Shown in pieces: positions 52,697-61,449 of a stretch of 64,000 nucleotides of DNA. Numbering within the stretch: the first letter of the stretch is position 1; every line of letters starts with the position of its first letter. The stretch spans positions 62,001 to 126,000 of the forward strand of contig CAZVPF010000003.1 of the NCBI GenBank assembly GCA_964628195.1, given 5' to 3'. This DNA comes from CAZVPF01 sp964628195. GTDB taxonomy: Bacteria > Planctomycetota > Phycisphaerae > Sedimentisphaerales > Anaerohalosphaeraceae. Made by a program: the position numbers and the translations under genes. The notes beneath the pieces were generated by a model. That model did no database searches and was not told the DNA's origin. It worked only from the letters and a program-made list of their open reading frames with translations.

Positions 52697-55600
52697 ATGT
52701 TTATAGCTCGCATAAAAACAGTACGCCGCCGGCAACGCGGTTCGGCGTTTATAATGACCGTGGTTCTCTCGGTCCTGCTTGCGGTTATCGGTGTCTTTTT
52801 CGTTACCGCCTCTCGCGTTAACGATATGGCTGCGGGTGCCTCGGCTGACCAGTACGAACTCGAATCTGCCGCCGAAGCGGTGACCGGAATGATAAGCAAT
52901 GTCCTTGTAGAAGACCTCTACGGCCCCGAGCCCGGGGCAGGCTTGCAGCAGAACCTTTTGGCGCCGCCAAGCGCCGAAGGCTCACTTTTGGATGTTCATG
53001 GAAACAGCATTTATGACTATGATTACGTAAGCGATGAGGATAAATATTACAATGAGCCCTGGGACTCGCCGGCTAAGGACGAGTGGCTTGCCGATATCGA
53101 ACCCTACAACGCCGATCCGGGCGGTTATGATTTTGACTGGCGGTATATTTCGGACCTTACCCGAGTACTCACCGACACCGAAAGGACACTTGTGCCCGAA
53201 CCTGTCGGAACCGATCACCCCCCTGCCGGTGCAGGCGTGCCCGCAGACGCGGACGGCGACGGTGTTACGGACTCCCGCTGGTTCATGCTGGACAATATTT
53301 TCACCAGCAATGGCGACAACTGCTACGCTGCGGTGCGAATTATCGACAACTGCGGCATGCTCAACCTGAACACCGCCTATGACATAACACCGGACAGCGA
53401 CGGGTCGTATCTTACAAGTGTCGATTACCACGCCTTTTTGCGGGGCGATGACAGGGACCCGGATAATGTCGGCAATATCATGGATGCAAGATACCCTGAC
53501 AGTATCGATTTGCCGAGCACCTGGCCTTACTCAGAAGAAAGCCAGAAGATGTGGCAGGATTATGTCTTCGATATTGAGAACCCGGACCCGATGTGCAGCT
53601 TTTTCGACATATCCGACGAACTGGAGATGCGGAACCGATACCTGCTGACAAGCCTTGCGATTGCACGGTTTGAGAGAGAAGGACTTGGCGAGGTAGACCC
53701 AATCGGCTATGCTACCTTTGACTGGGGTAGGGGACAGTTTACACCGGGATGGAATACACACCTGCGTGTAAAGAGGATACCTTATTCTGAGGAGGACTTT
53801 TACGACGGCAACAGCGAATGGAAGGACGCAGACAATCGCTGGCTGTGGCGTGTGGACCACAGAAACTTCGACAGTTCATCCGGGCCGTTGGATTCCGATA
53901 ATGCCTGGAAATACGACAGAAGACACGTATGCACATTCTACAGCTTCGACAGGCAGATAAGGAGAAGGGAATATCCGGCACTTGATAATTCTGTTTCACC
54001 TTATATATGCAAACCAAGTGAGCTCAATAAAGTTTTGCTTGAAATGAACGAAGAATTTTACCTTGAGTTAGTTGATGAAAGTCTTTATTTAATGGATGAA
54101 GGTCCTTTTATCGCACCTCACAGAAAGCCCGGTTTTAGTTATAATATTTTTCCAGATGACATCTTTATAGACGAAATTAATGATGTTGTATACGGCACTC
54201 ATCAGGCCAGAATAGATATCATACGCCTGCTTTATGGTCTTAAGTACTACTTTATGGTTGTCGAAGGAATGGACCATAACGAATCAGCAAAAAAAGCCGC
54301 TCAAATTGTCGTTAATATTGTCGATTACAGTGACCCGGATAGTTCCCAAAAAGTAAACCCTCTGCCAATTGGCTCCGATCCGACTATTTTCGCTGATAAT
54401 ACGGTTAATATTGATGATCTCCAAAAAGCTGACGATCCAAGCTATATTAATAAAAATGTTATAAATAATATCTTCAGAAATATTACATCATTTTCAATTC
54501 CTTTATCCGCTTTAGCGGGCATACATGATATTGAGTTCGGCCTTCCTGATACTCTTACTGTTTACGGTTACGAAAAACAGCCTTTCATTTCCGAGATCGC
54601 CAGGTATTATCAAGCCGGTTCACCTCCCACTGAATATTACGCGATCGAGCTCAGCAATCCTTACGACAGCCCTATCGAACTCGGCGGCTGGCAGGTAGAG
54701 GTCGGCGGCAGTGTTGTGCACACTTTCCCCGCAGGGTATACCATCGAGGCAAAAGACAGCGGGATACCGGGCAGAATCGTAATCACCGACAACGGCCCGG
54801 GCTGGTACGACACCGCGTCTCCGCGCAGCAAGGGAATATTCACCAGCTTCCAGATAAACAGCGGCGATAATGTATACCTCAAACGGCCCGACCCGGCAAA
54901 TCCCGGTTCGTTTATTACCGTTGACAAAACAACCACTGACCAGGCTAATGATATTAACGATGGCACAGTCCCGCTGAAAACCTCCCAGCGGGATGAAAGA
55001 GGTTTTCGCGCATCCAACCAAAGCTATTACGGAACCCCAGCAAACGACCCCAACAACACAACCTGGCCGGTATCGCTGGGCAAGGCAAGCGGATTTGAAT
55101 ATCCGAACTCCGAAAGTTACCCCCTGCCCGTGGATAACAGCGGCCGGGGCCTGACCACGCTTGAGGGGCTTGTCTCCGTCCTCAAGGTCGGAAGCAGTGC
55201 GGCAAAAACGATCACCGAAGAGATAGCCGGTGCAGCTCTCGAAAGCGATATCCGTTTCGACTTCACCGACACCGACACCCGCAAGGTGTTCGAGTACGTA
55301 ACGATACTAAATCGTGACGAGGGCACACTGCCGGGCAGGATCAACATCAACACCGCACCGATGTACGTATTGCGAGCAGCGATACCGATTAACCAGGAAC
55401 TTGACCCCGGACTAACAGAGGCAGAGGAGACATGGAACTGGAACGAACTTGCCGAGGCTGTCTATGCTAAAAGGTACGAAGCAGGCGGCAACTCTTTCGA
55501 GAACGTTTGCGAGCTTATCGACCTTTCGGAATTTAACACGCCGCGCGACGGAAGCGACTTCGACAACGCCGTAGAAAAACACAGCATCCTGTCCCAGGTC

Positions 55601-55771
55601 TTCAATAAATACACCGTTCGCAGCGATGTATTCACGGCGTATATACTCGTGAGGCTGGGCGAAGAAGGTCCGATGAAACGCTGGACAGCGATCTTTGACC
55701 GCAGCGGTGTTACCGGCCCGGATGACAGGCCGAAGATTGTCGCTATGCACCCTGTACCCAACCCTCGGTAA
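52697..55771 (+). CDS. giant GspK-like protein with lamin-tail-like domain (1024 aa)
   Basis: N-terminus RRRQRGSAFIMTVVLSVLLA is a GspK/PilX-type signal anchor without Glu at +5. Middle segments GVTDSRWFMLDNIF and YAAVRIIDNCGMLNLNTAYD and the late GRININTAPMYVLRAAIP are typical of GspK, which caps the pseudopilus. The usual size is about 330. An extra segment (about 640-730; AIELSNPYDSPIELGGWQ, FPAGYTIEAKDSGIPG, RIVITDNGPGWYDTA) resembles a lamin-tail (LTD) domain. The stretch near 53960-54600 is much more AT-rich than its flanks. The gene is last in the operon. Confidence 0.75.
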   Translation: MFIARIKTVRRRQRGSAFIMTVVLSVLLAVIGVFFVTASRVNDMAAGASADQYELESAAEAVTGMISNVLVEDLYGPEPGAGLQQNLLAPPSAEGSLLDVHGNSIYDYDYVSDEDKYYNEPWDSPAKDEWLADIEPYNADPGGYDFDWRYISDLTRVLTDTERTLVPEPVGTDHPPAGAGVPADADGDGVTDSRWFMLDNIFTSNGDNCYAAVRIIDNCGMLNLNTAYDITPDSDGSYLTSVDYHAFLRGDDRDPDNVGNIMDARYPDSIDLPSTWPYSEESQKMWQDYVFDIENPDPMCSFFDISDELEMRNRYLLTSLAIARFEREGLGEVDPIGYATFDWGRGQFTPGWNTHLRVKRIPYSEEDFYDGNSEWKDADNRWLWRVDHRNFDSSSGPLDSDNAWKYDRRHVCTFYSFDRQIRRREYPALDNSVSPYICKPSELNKVLLEMNEEFYLELVDESLYLMDEGPFIAPHRKPGFSYNIFPDDIFIDEINDVVYGTHQARIDIIRLLYGLKYYFMVVEGMDHNESAKKAAQIVVNIVDYSDPDSSQKVNPLPIGSDPTIFADNTVNIDDLQKADDPSYINKNVINNIFRNITSFSIPLSALAGIHDIEFGLPDTLTVYGYEKQPFISEIARYYQAGSPPTEYYAIELSNPYDSPIELGGWQVEVGGSVVHTFPAGYTIEAKDSGIPGRIVITDNGPGWYDTASPRSKGIFTSFQINSGDNVYLKRPDPANPGSFITVDKTTTDQANDINDGTVPLKTSQRDERGFRASNQSYYGTPANDPNNTTWPVSLGKASGFEYPNSESYPLPVDNSGRGLTTLEGLVSVLKVGSSAAKTITEEIAGAALESDIRFDFTDTDTRKVFEYVTILNRDEGTLPGRININTAPMYVLRAAIPINQELDPGLTEAEETWNWNELAEAVYAKRYEAGGNSFENVCELIDLSEFNTPRDGSDFDNAVEKHSILSQVFNKYTVRSDVFTAYILVRLGEEGPMKRWTAIFDRSGVTGPDDRPKIVAMHPVPNPR

Positions 55772-55780
55772 CGCAGCCGC

Positions 55781-57691
55781 TTAATCAGCAGGGGCAGGTG
55801 TTGGAACCGGTTCAGGGCCGGGCATATCTTTGCCGTCCTGCGGCGCAGCAGCTTGTTTCATACTATTGAAATACTCGACTATCTCAAGCAAATGCTGCCT
55901 GGGAAGCGCGATTTCGGTCGTGATCGAACCATCGCCGACCTTGCCCGCTGCGGCAAGACAGCTTTGCGACTGCGGGGTCGATTGTGCGATTTTCTCGAGC
56001 ATCTCGGCTGCGTGCGGGTTAGCTTGCCCGATATGCGGCATGAAGTAAAGGCCGCCTGTCATTGCGCGAAGTATGTTGAACGACGCCACAAAATCCGCAT
56101 CCGCCGCACCGGGCAGTGTCTGGATAACAGTCTTCATGTCACCGCTGGGCCTGACAGGAATGAACCGTTTGGTCTTGTCGATAAGCCCGGTCATTTTATC
56201 CTCGCAGTCCGGGCCCATATAAAAGAGCATCATGTCGTTAACGAAAGCCAGATTATAAGCGGCGTCTTTATACATCTCCGCAGCCAGTTTCATGCCCTGA
56301 GCCCGGGGATCGTTTGGGTCGGCGGCAACGGGCTGTTTTATATCAAACTTTACCATGTCCACCTCGGTGCCGGCAAGCTGCATAGCGGCAGGCTTCAGCT
56401 CGAGCGACATCGGCATGTTAAAGAGCCTGTAAATGTCATTTGCCGCAGGTATCGCTTTTCGTACAAGCGCCCTGCTTTTTTCCGTATCCTGAACCCGAAT
56501 TACCTCAACGATTTCCATAGGCGGAGTGCCGGGCATGTAGGAAAAACTAAACGCCATCTCATCACCGACCACATCGAGCCAGCCTGCCATTAACTCATTT
56601 AACATTGTAAGCTGGTCGGACCCTGCCTGAGTAGGGAATATCCGGGAAAGTGCGTCCAGAAACATGCTGTTGAATTTTTCGGCAAAAACGCGGTTTGTTT
56701 TCAAGGAACAGTTTACGACAGCTGGTTCGTCGAGAAAACCGGCCAGTTTGAAGCCGGGCGTATTATCCGGGTCCGGCACGAGCATCGCTGCCATATCAGT
56801 GCCCGCACGAGCCGTCAGCGTCTTTTTAAGGTGCAGAACTTCCGTGCCGGGCTCGAGGTTGATGCTCAGCGAGTCGAGCTCGGCGAGTGATTTTGAGAGA
56901 AGCTCGAGGTAAACCATGAGCATTTTTGCGTTTGCCGCCTGATCCGGGTTTGTCGCCGAGGAGAACATTATCATCTGCCTGGCCATGTTCACCATGTTCT
57001 CAAGCTGCATAGCGTAGCGGTCGTACATGCCGCCTATATTCGCATAAGCCCATACACCCGGCGAAGCCGCATCCTGCAAGTGCTGCGCCGTCAGTGCGGA
57101 GCGCAAGGACCAGTCGGCAGGTGTGGTTTGACGCAAAATATCCTTTTTGTAGCTCATTAGAGCGGCCTGATGCTTTTCGGGTGTAACAACGGCGTAGGTT
57201 TTGCCCGAAAGAACCAAAAGCGAAGCACCGCCCATCGGTGTGGTCGCCGGAAGGTTATAAACACCTTCCTGCTGGGGAACCTGCGCGAGGGATTCGGAAA
57301 ACTTGCCGGCATCTGCAAGCGGCACGAAGATCAGGTACGGGCCCGGCTGAAAAGTCGTGATCTTCTGCCCCGGCCCTTCTGCCGGAAACATCACGACGGC
57401 GAATGTGCCTTTCGTATCCACGCCCACAAGCTGCGGACTGCCGAGAAGCTGGGCGATCTGCATCTTGAGGAACATATTGAAGCTTAACGGGGATATGCCC
57501 ATTAAATACTGGTCGGCGTTGTAGAGCGTGCCGTCAAGGTCGTTAATCTTTAGACAAACCGCGGCATCTGCCGGGATAAGTTCGAGAAGATCCGAACCTG
57601 CGGTCTCAGCCGTTGCCGATAGAGCCGGCAGCAAGCCGATCATTGCACAAAAAACACATACACTGACGATTTTCTTAAAAGTAGAAAACAT
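55781..57691 (-). CDS. secreted DUF3352-like protein of unknown function (636 aa)
   Basis: A signal peptide (about residues 1-27, ending in SATAETAG) precedes a long chain that begins LLELIPADAAVCLKINDLDG, a start typical of DUF3352-like planctomycete proteins that are predicted to be periplasmic. No catalytic motif is seen. The C-terminus is Pro-rich. It follows the phosphatase gene by 23 bases on the same strand and may be co-transcribed with it; it is convergent with the GspK-like gene 9 bases away. Confidence 0.65.
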   Translation of the reverse strand: MFSTFKKIVSVCVFCAMIGLLPALSATAETAGSDLLELIPADAAVCLKINDLDGTLYNADQYLMGISPLSFNMFLKMQIAQLLGSPQLVGVDTKGTFAVVMFPAEGPGQKITTFQPGPYLIFVPLADAGKFSESLAQVPQQEGVYNLPATTPMGGASLLVLSGKTYAVVTPEKHQAALMSYKKDILRQTTPADWSLRSALTAQHLQDAASPGVWAYANIGGMYDRYAMQLENMVNMARQMIMFSSATNPDQAANAKMLMVYLELLSKSLAELDSLSINLEPGTEVLHLKKTLTARAGTDMAAMLVPDPDNTPGFKLAGFLDEPAVVNCSLKTNRVFAEKFNSMFLDALSRIFPTQAGSDQLTMLNELMAGWLDVVGDEMAFSFSYMPGTPPMEIVEVIRVQDTEKSRALVRKAIPAANDIYRLFNMPMSLELKPAAMQLAGTEVDMVKFDIKQPVAADPNDPRAQGMKLAAEMYKDAAYNLAFVNDMMLFYMGPDCEDKMTGLIDKTKRFIPVRPSGDMKTVIQTLPGAADADFVASFNILRAMTGGLYFMPHIGQANPHAAEMLEKIAQSTPQSQSCLAAAGKVGDGSITTEIALPRQHLLEIVEYFNSMKQAAAPQDGKDMPGPEPVPTPAPAD

Positions 57692-57714
57692 AAACCACTC
57701 CGTATTTGAAATAA

Positions 57715-58527
57715 TTATTTAAGCATCTCGATTATTTTGGGATGAACGTTTTTATTTGCCCCCAGTATGCGAAACGACGATCCGTCGTAGTTGTCAAGGT
57801 CCACTGGGAAAAGGCCGCCGCCCTGAAGGTCGGTCATTACCCCGCCTGCGTTTTGTATTATCAGCGCCCCTGCCGCAAAATCCCACAGCCGGGGCATCGT
57901 CGTCATAGCCCCCACTAACGAGCCTTTTGCAACGTATGCGAGGTGAAGCGCGGTCGTGCCGAGGTTACGGAACCGGCAGCGTTTCATAATTTCTGTGACT
58001 TTCGGCCAGGCGTCGGGCTCGATGTGGTTATCTACGGCGAAGCTGCTGAACTCGTTGAAGTCCTCATCGCTCGTGTGAATGGTAGAATAATTAAGCTGCG
58101 AATGGTCGTCGCCGGCGGCGGTGAACATCGATTCAGTTGCAGGGTCGAAAACAACTCCCACGATAGGCCTGCCCTGGTGCATAACCGCGACCGAAACGGA
58201 AAACCCAAGCAGTCCGTGGGCGTAGTTATTGGTTCCGTCTATCGGGTCTATAACCCACCATATCTGGTCCGAGCCCCTCGGAAACTGTTTCAGCATCCGG
58301 CCGCCGCTGCCCTCCTCGCCGATAAATCCGTGGTCGGGGTAGGTCTCCTTCACACGGTCGATGATGATTTTCTGACATATAGCGTCCGAGGCAGTTACCA
58401 TCTCCTTGCCGTTTTTGATCTCTGAACTCACGTAACTAATGTCTTCCATGGCACGCTGGCCGGCGAGCCTGGCTGCAACAACAGCAACTTCAAGCATTGC
58501 GCTGATATCGGCATATTCAAGTTTCAT
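57715..58527 (-). CDS. inositol monophosphatase-family protein
   Basis: A 270-residue Mg2+-dependent phosphatase with the family motifs GEEGSGG, WVIDPIDGTNNYAHG and WDFAAGALI. Substrates of the family include inositol monophosphate, PAP and fructose-1,6-bisphosphate; which applies is not clear. The ATG at 58527 follows GGAAGAG; an ATG at 58563 is less likely. Confidence 0.88.
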   Translation of the reverse strand: MKLEYADISAMLEVAVVAARLAGQRAMEDISYVSSEIKNGKEMVTASDAICQKIIIDRVKETYPDHGFIGEEGSGGRMLKQFPRGSDQIWWVIDPIDGTNNYAHGLLGFSVSVAVMHQGRPIVGVVFDPATESMFTAAGDDHSQLNYSTIHTSDEDFNEFSSFAVDNHIEPDAWPKVTEIMKRCRFRNLGTTALHLAYVAKGSLVGAMTTMPRLWDFAAGALIIQNAGGVMTDLQGGGLFPVDLDNYDGSSFRILGANKNVHPKIIEMLK

Positions 58528-58590
58528 AAACTCTTCCGCAAAAGCAAATAATTTCAGTGTCAATTGCCAACCTGTCGCCCCCTGACGGGC

Positions 58591-58619
58591 TTGACAATAA
58601 TTAAACAGCCGGATATTCT
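58591..58619 (+). promoter_or_regulatory. sigma-70 promoter giving a near-leaderless transcript
   Basis: A perfect TTGACA and TATTCT lie 17 bp apart. Transcription would begin near 58626, only about 3 bases before the ATG at 58629, and no Shine-Dalgarno is present. Confidence 0.7.
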
Positions 58620-58628
58620 AACATAACA

Positions 58629-59102
58629 ATGAAACAAAGCCAACAACCAAGTTCCGATAAAAAACAGATTATCGCACCCAAAACCCGAATGTGGGCTGGA
58701 TTATGCTTTCTGCTGCTGCTCTCGGTTTTCGCACTGATATGGGCAATCAGCCGGGGATGGGTGACGGGTGCGCTGGTTTTCGGTGCCTGCGGGTTCAAAC
58801 AGTCGACCGGATACCCCTGTCCCGGGTGCGGTGTAACAACTGCACTTACAGAATTTATTAAAGGAAATATGGTTCAGGCCTTTATTATTCAGCCCGCCGG
58901 GGCGTTTTTAGGCCTCATGGCAGTAGTTTCAGCTATTTTTTCTTTACTTATCGCATTGTTCGGTGTAGATTTTGGGATTTTACGGGTCGTTACGACCGGG
59001 ACGTTCTTGAAACGTCTTTTGTTGACTCTGCTTGTCGTGTTTTTGGCAGGCTGGGCCGTTACTTTATCCCGTGCTTTTGTGGAAAACAATGCATTTAAGT
59101 AA
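58629..59102 (+). CDS. DUF2752 membrane protein
   Basis: A 157-residue protein with the DUF2752 signature STGYPCPGCGVTTAL and three membrane segments (about 22-42, 82-108, 127-147). Its role is unknown. It begins at or next to a promoter without a ribosome site and overlaps the following lipoprotein gene by 14 bases. Confidence 0.85.
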   Translation: MKQSQQPSSDKKQIIAPKTRMWAGLCFLLLLSVFALIWAISRGWVTGALVFGACGFKQSTGYPCPGCGVTTALTEFIKGNMVQAFIIQPAGAFLGLMAVVSAIFSLLIALFGVDFGILRVVTTGTFLKRLLLTLLVVFLAGWAVTLSRAFVENNAFK

Positions 59103-59802
59103 TTACAATTTAAGATGGATAAAACAGGCAATTCGGGCAGGTAAGTGCCCTGTTGTAATCTTGCTTGCTGTATTCATGATTTTGGCCTCCGGCTGCAATG
59201 TAGGCGGGGTTCTGGGTGAGCCGACATCCAGTGAAAAAAAAATACCAGCAGAGTATGACATCTCTAAACATAAAGACAGCCGGGTTTTGATACTCGTCGA
59301 TGAGGCGCGGTCAAGCGGGGCGACATACAAAGACAGCCTCGAACTTGCAGAGACCCTTGAAGCGTACCTGATCGACAAAACCAGGCTCAAGGGTGAACAG
59401 ATAATTCTTCAGGACGATTCAAAGCTGTCTAATATAACGGAATACCAGTTTTCAAAGATGCCGGTCGAGGATGTCGCAAAGGTTGCCAAAGCGGATATAG
59501 TGATTTATGTCGGCTTGCTTGAGTTCGAGATGTACCAGGCGGGCATGAAGGATTATTACAGCGGGTCAATGGCCGCCAGGGCAATGATCTTCGACTCGAC
59601 AGGGAAAAGGCTCTGGCCTGTCAGTATGGACGGCAAGCCGGTACATGTTGCGGTGGAACTGGAAACCAAGGGAAGAGCTTTGGCGATGGCAAGGATGACC
59701 ACCGCCGCGGCCCACTGCATTGTCAGGTATCTGTACAACTGCCCCAAGGACCAGTTTGATATAAGAGAAGAACAAAAGGAATACGAAATGTACAGTTGGT
59801 AA
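59089..59802 (+). CDS. predicted lipoprotein of unknown function
   Basis: A 237-residue protein with a lipobox LASGC (Cys36) after a hydrophobic stretch, so it would be lipid-anchored. The mature part starts NVGGVLGEPTSSEKKIP and contains ARSSGATYKDSLELAETLEA. No family was recognised. The ATG at 59089 is chosen over a longer start at 59032 because it gives the lipobox in the usual place. Confidence 0.7.
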   Translation: MHLSNYNLRWIKQAIRAGKCPVVILLAVFMILASGCNVGGVLGEPTSSEKKIPAEYDISKHKDSRVLILVDEARSSGATYKDSLELAETLEAYLIDKTRLKGEQIILQDDSKLSNITEYQFSKMPVEDVAKVAKADIVIYVGLLEFEMYQAGMKDYYSGSMAARAMIFDSTGKRLWPVSMDGKPVHVAVELETKGRALAMARMTTAAAHCIVRYLYNCPKDQFDIREEQKEYEMYSW

Positions 59803-59825
59803 TAATTTTTTTGGAGTGTGCGAAT

Positions 59826-61415
59826 ATGTATAAAATTTTGATCACGGACAAACTCGCCCAGGAGGGCATAGACCTTATCAACAGCATCGACGGTTTCGAG
59901 GCCGTCGTAAAAACCGGTATAAGCGAGGACGAACTGTCATCGATTATAGGTGACTATGACGGTCTGATCATTCGAAGCGCAACAAAAGTAACACCGAAGG
60001 TGCTCGAAAACCCCGGCAAGCTTAAAGGCGTAGCCCGCGCCGGTGTAGGTGTCGACAACATCAACATCCCCGAGGCGACCAAGAAAGGCGTAATCGTGAT
60101 GAACACCCCGGGCGGAAACACCTTAAGCGCCGCCGAGCATACGATGGCGATAATGCTTGCACTTAGCCGCAATGTCGTACCGGCATGTCAGAGCATGAAG
60201 GAAGGCGCATGGGACCGCAAAAAGTACATGGGCAACCAGCTCAACAACAAGGTCCTTGGTGTGATAGGCCTGGGCAGGATCGGCATGGCAGTGGTAAACA
60301 TGGCTTTGGGTTTCGGTATGAAAATTATCGGGTATGACCCGTTCGCCGCCCCGAAAGAGGCAAAAGAAATGGGTGTAGAGGTAACAGACGACCTTGAGAA
60401 GATTTACCGCGAGTCGGACTTCATCACTCTGCACCTTCCTCGCAATGAGCAGACACTTAATATGATCTCCGCCGAGCAGTTTAAGATGATGAAGCCTAAC
60501 TGCCGGATAGTCAACTGCGCACGCGGCGGGATTATCAATGAAGACGACCTCTATGACGCCCTCGAAGCAGGCACCATCGCAGGTGCGGCCCTTGACGTTT
60601 TCGCACAGGAACCGCCCGAGAACAAGCGTTATGAGAACATCCCGAACTGCCTGGTTACCCCCCACCTCGGTGCAAGCACGCTCGAGGCACAGATTGAAGT
60701 TGCCGTCGAGGCAGCGGAAATACTCGCCGACGCAATCAAAGGCGGCCCTATTCGCAATGCGCTTAACGCGCCCGCTGTCGGGGCAGGCCTGCCGGTCGTG
60801 GTTCAGACTTATGCCGAAATGGCGAAACGTATCGGGCTTATGATGGGAACCGTTACGACAGGCCCGGTAAAGAGTGTCGAAGTCCAGTACCGCGGTGCGC
60901 TCGCAGAAAAACCTGTCGACATCGTTACTACTTCGTTCACAATCGGCCTGCTGCAAAAACACTTTGAAAGCCCGATCAACATCGTCAACGTCGGTCTCAT
61001 GGCCAAGGAACGCGGCATAAGCATCGATGAAACCAAGAACCCCGATATAACTGATCTCGTATCCTCTTTCACGGCCAAAGTCGTTACCGACAAGGCCTCG
61101 CGGAGCATAACAGGCACGGTATTCGGCGACAAGCTGATGAGAATCATAGACATAGACGGCTTTAAGATCGAAATGACTCCTACCGGTACGGTTCTTATAA
61201 TCTTCAACGACGACAGGCCGGGTGTTATCGGTGATGTCGGTACCGTCTGCGGAAAGCACGGCATTAACATCAGCACGATGGGTGTTGGTCAGAAATTCGA
61301 AGAGGAAAAAGCCGTTCTCGCAGTCAGCCTCGACAAACAGCCGGACGATAATGCAATTAAGGAACTCGGCTCGCTTGACTTCGTCAACGAGATTTTTGTC
61401 TGCAAGCTCGATTAA
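59826..61415 (+). CDS. serA: D-3-phosphoglycerate dehydrogenase
   Basis: A 529-residue enzyme that oxidises 3-phosphoglycerate in the first step of serine biosynthesis. The NAD site is GVIGLGRIGMAVVNMA near residue 144; catalytic residues lie in NCARGGIINEDDLY, AQEPPENKRYE and TPHLGASTLEAQ. The C-terminal third has the intervening domain and an ACT domain (LIIFNDDRPGVIGDVGTVC) that allows serine feedback. The ATG at 59826 follows GGAG; an earlier ATG at 59796 is less likely. Confidence 0.92.
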   Translation: MYKILITDKLAQEGIDLINSIDGFEAVVKTGISEDELSSIIGDYDGLIIRSATKVTPKVLENPGKLKGVARAGVGVDNINIPEATKKGVIVMNTPGGNTLSAAEHTMAIMLALSRNVVPACQSMKEGAWDRKKYMGNQLNNKVLGVIGLGRIGMAVVNMALGFGMKIIGYDPFAAPKEAKEMGVEVTDDLEKIYRESDFITLHLPRNEQTLNMISAEQFKMMKPNCRIVNCARGGIINEDDLYDALEAGTIAGAALDVFAQEPPENKRYENIPNCLVTPHLGASTLEAQIEVAVEAAEILADAIKGGPIRNALNAPAVGAGLPVVVQTYAEMAKRIGLMMGTVTTGPVKSVEVQYRGALAEKPVDIVTTSFTIGLLQKHFESPINIVNVGLMAKERGISIDETKNPDITDLVSSFTAKVVTDKASRSITGTVFGDKLMRIIDIDGFKIEMTPTGTVLIIFNDDRPGVIGDVGTVCGKHGINISTMGVGQKFEEEKAVLAVSLDKQPDDNAIKELGSLDFVNEIFVCKLD

Positions 61416-61449
61416 AAATTGAGTCGCCTTTTTACAAAAGGGAGTTTGT

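Noticed and set aside
55772..55780. Terminator between the convergent GspK-like and secreted protein genes
   Set aside because: Only 9 bases separate the stop codons and no hairpin with a T-run is visible.
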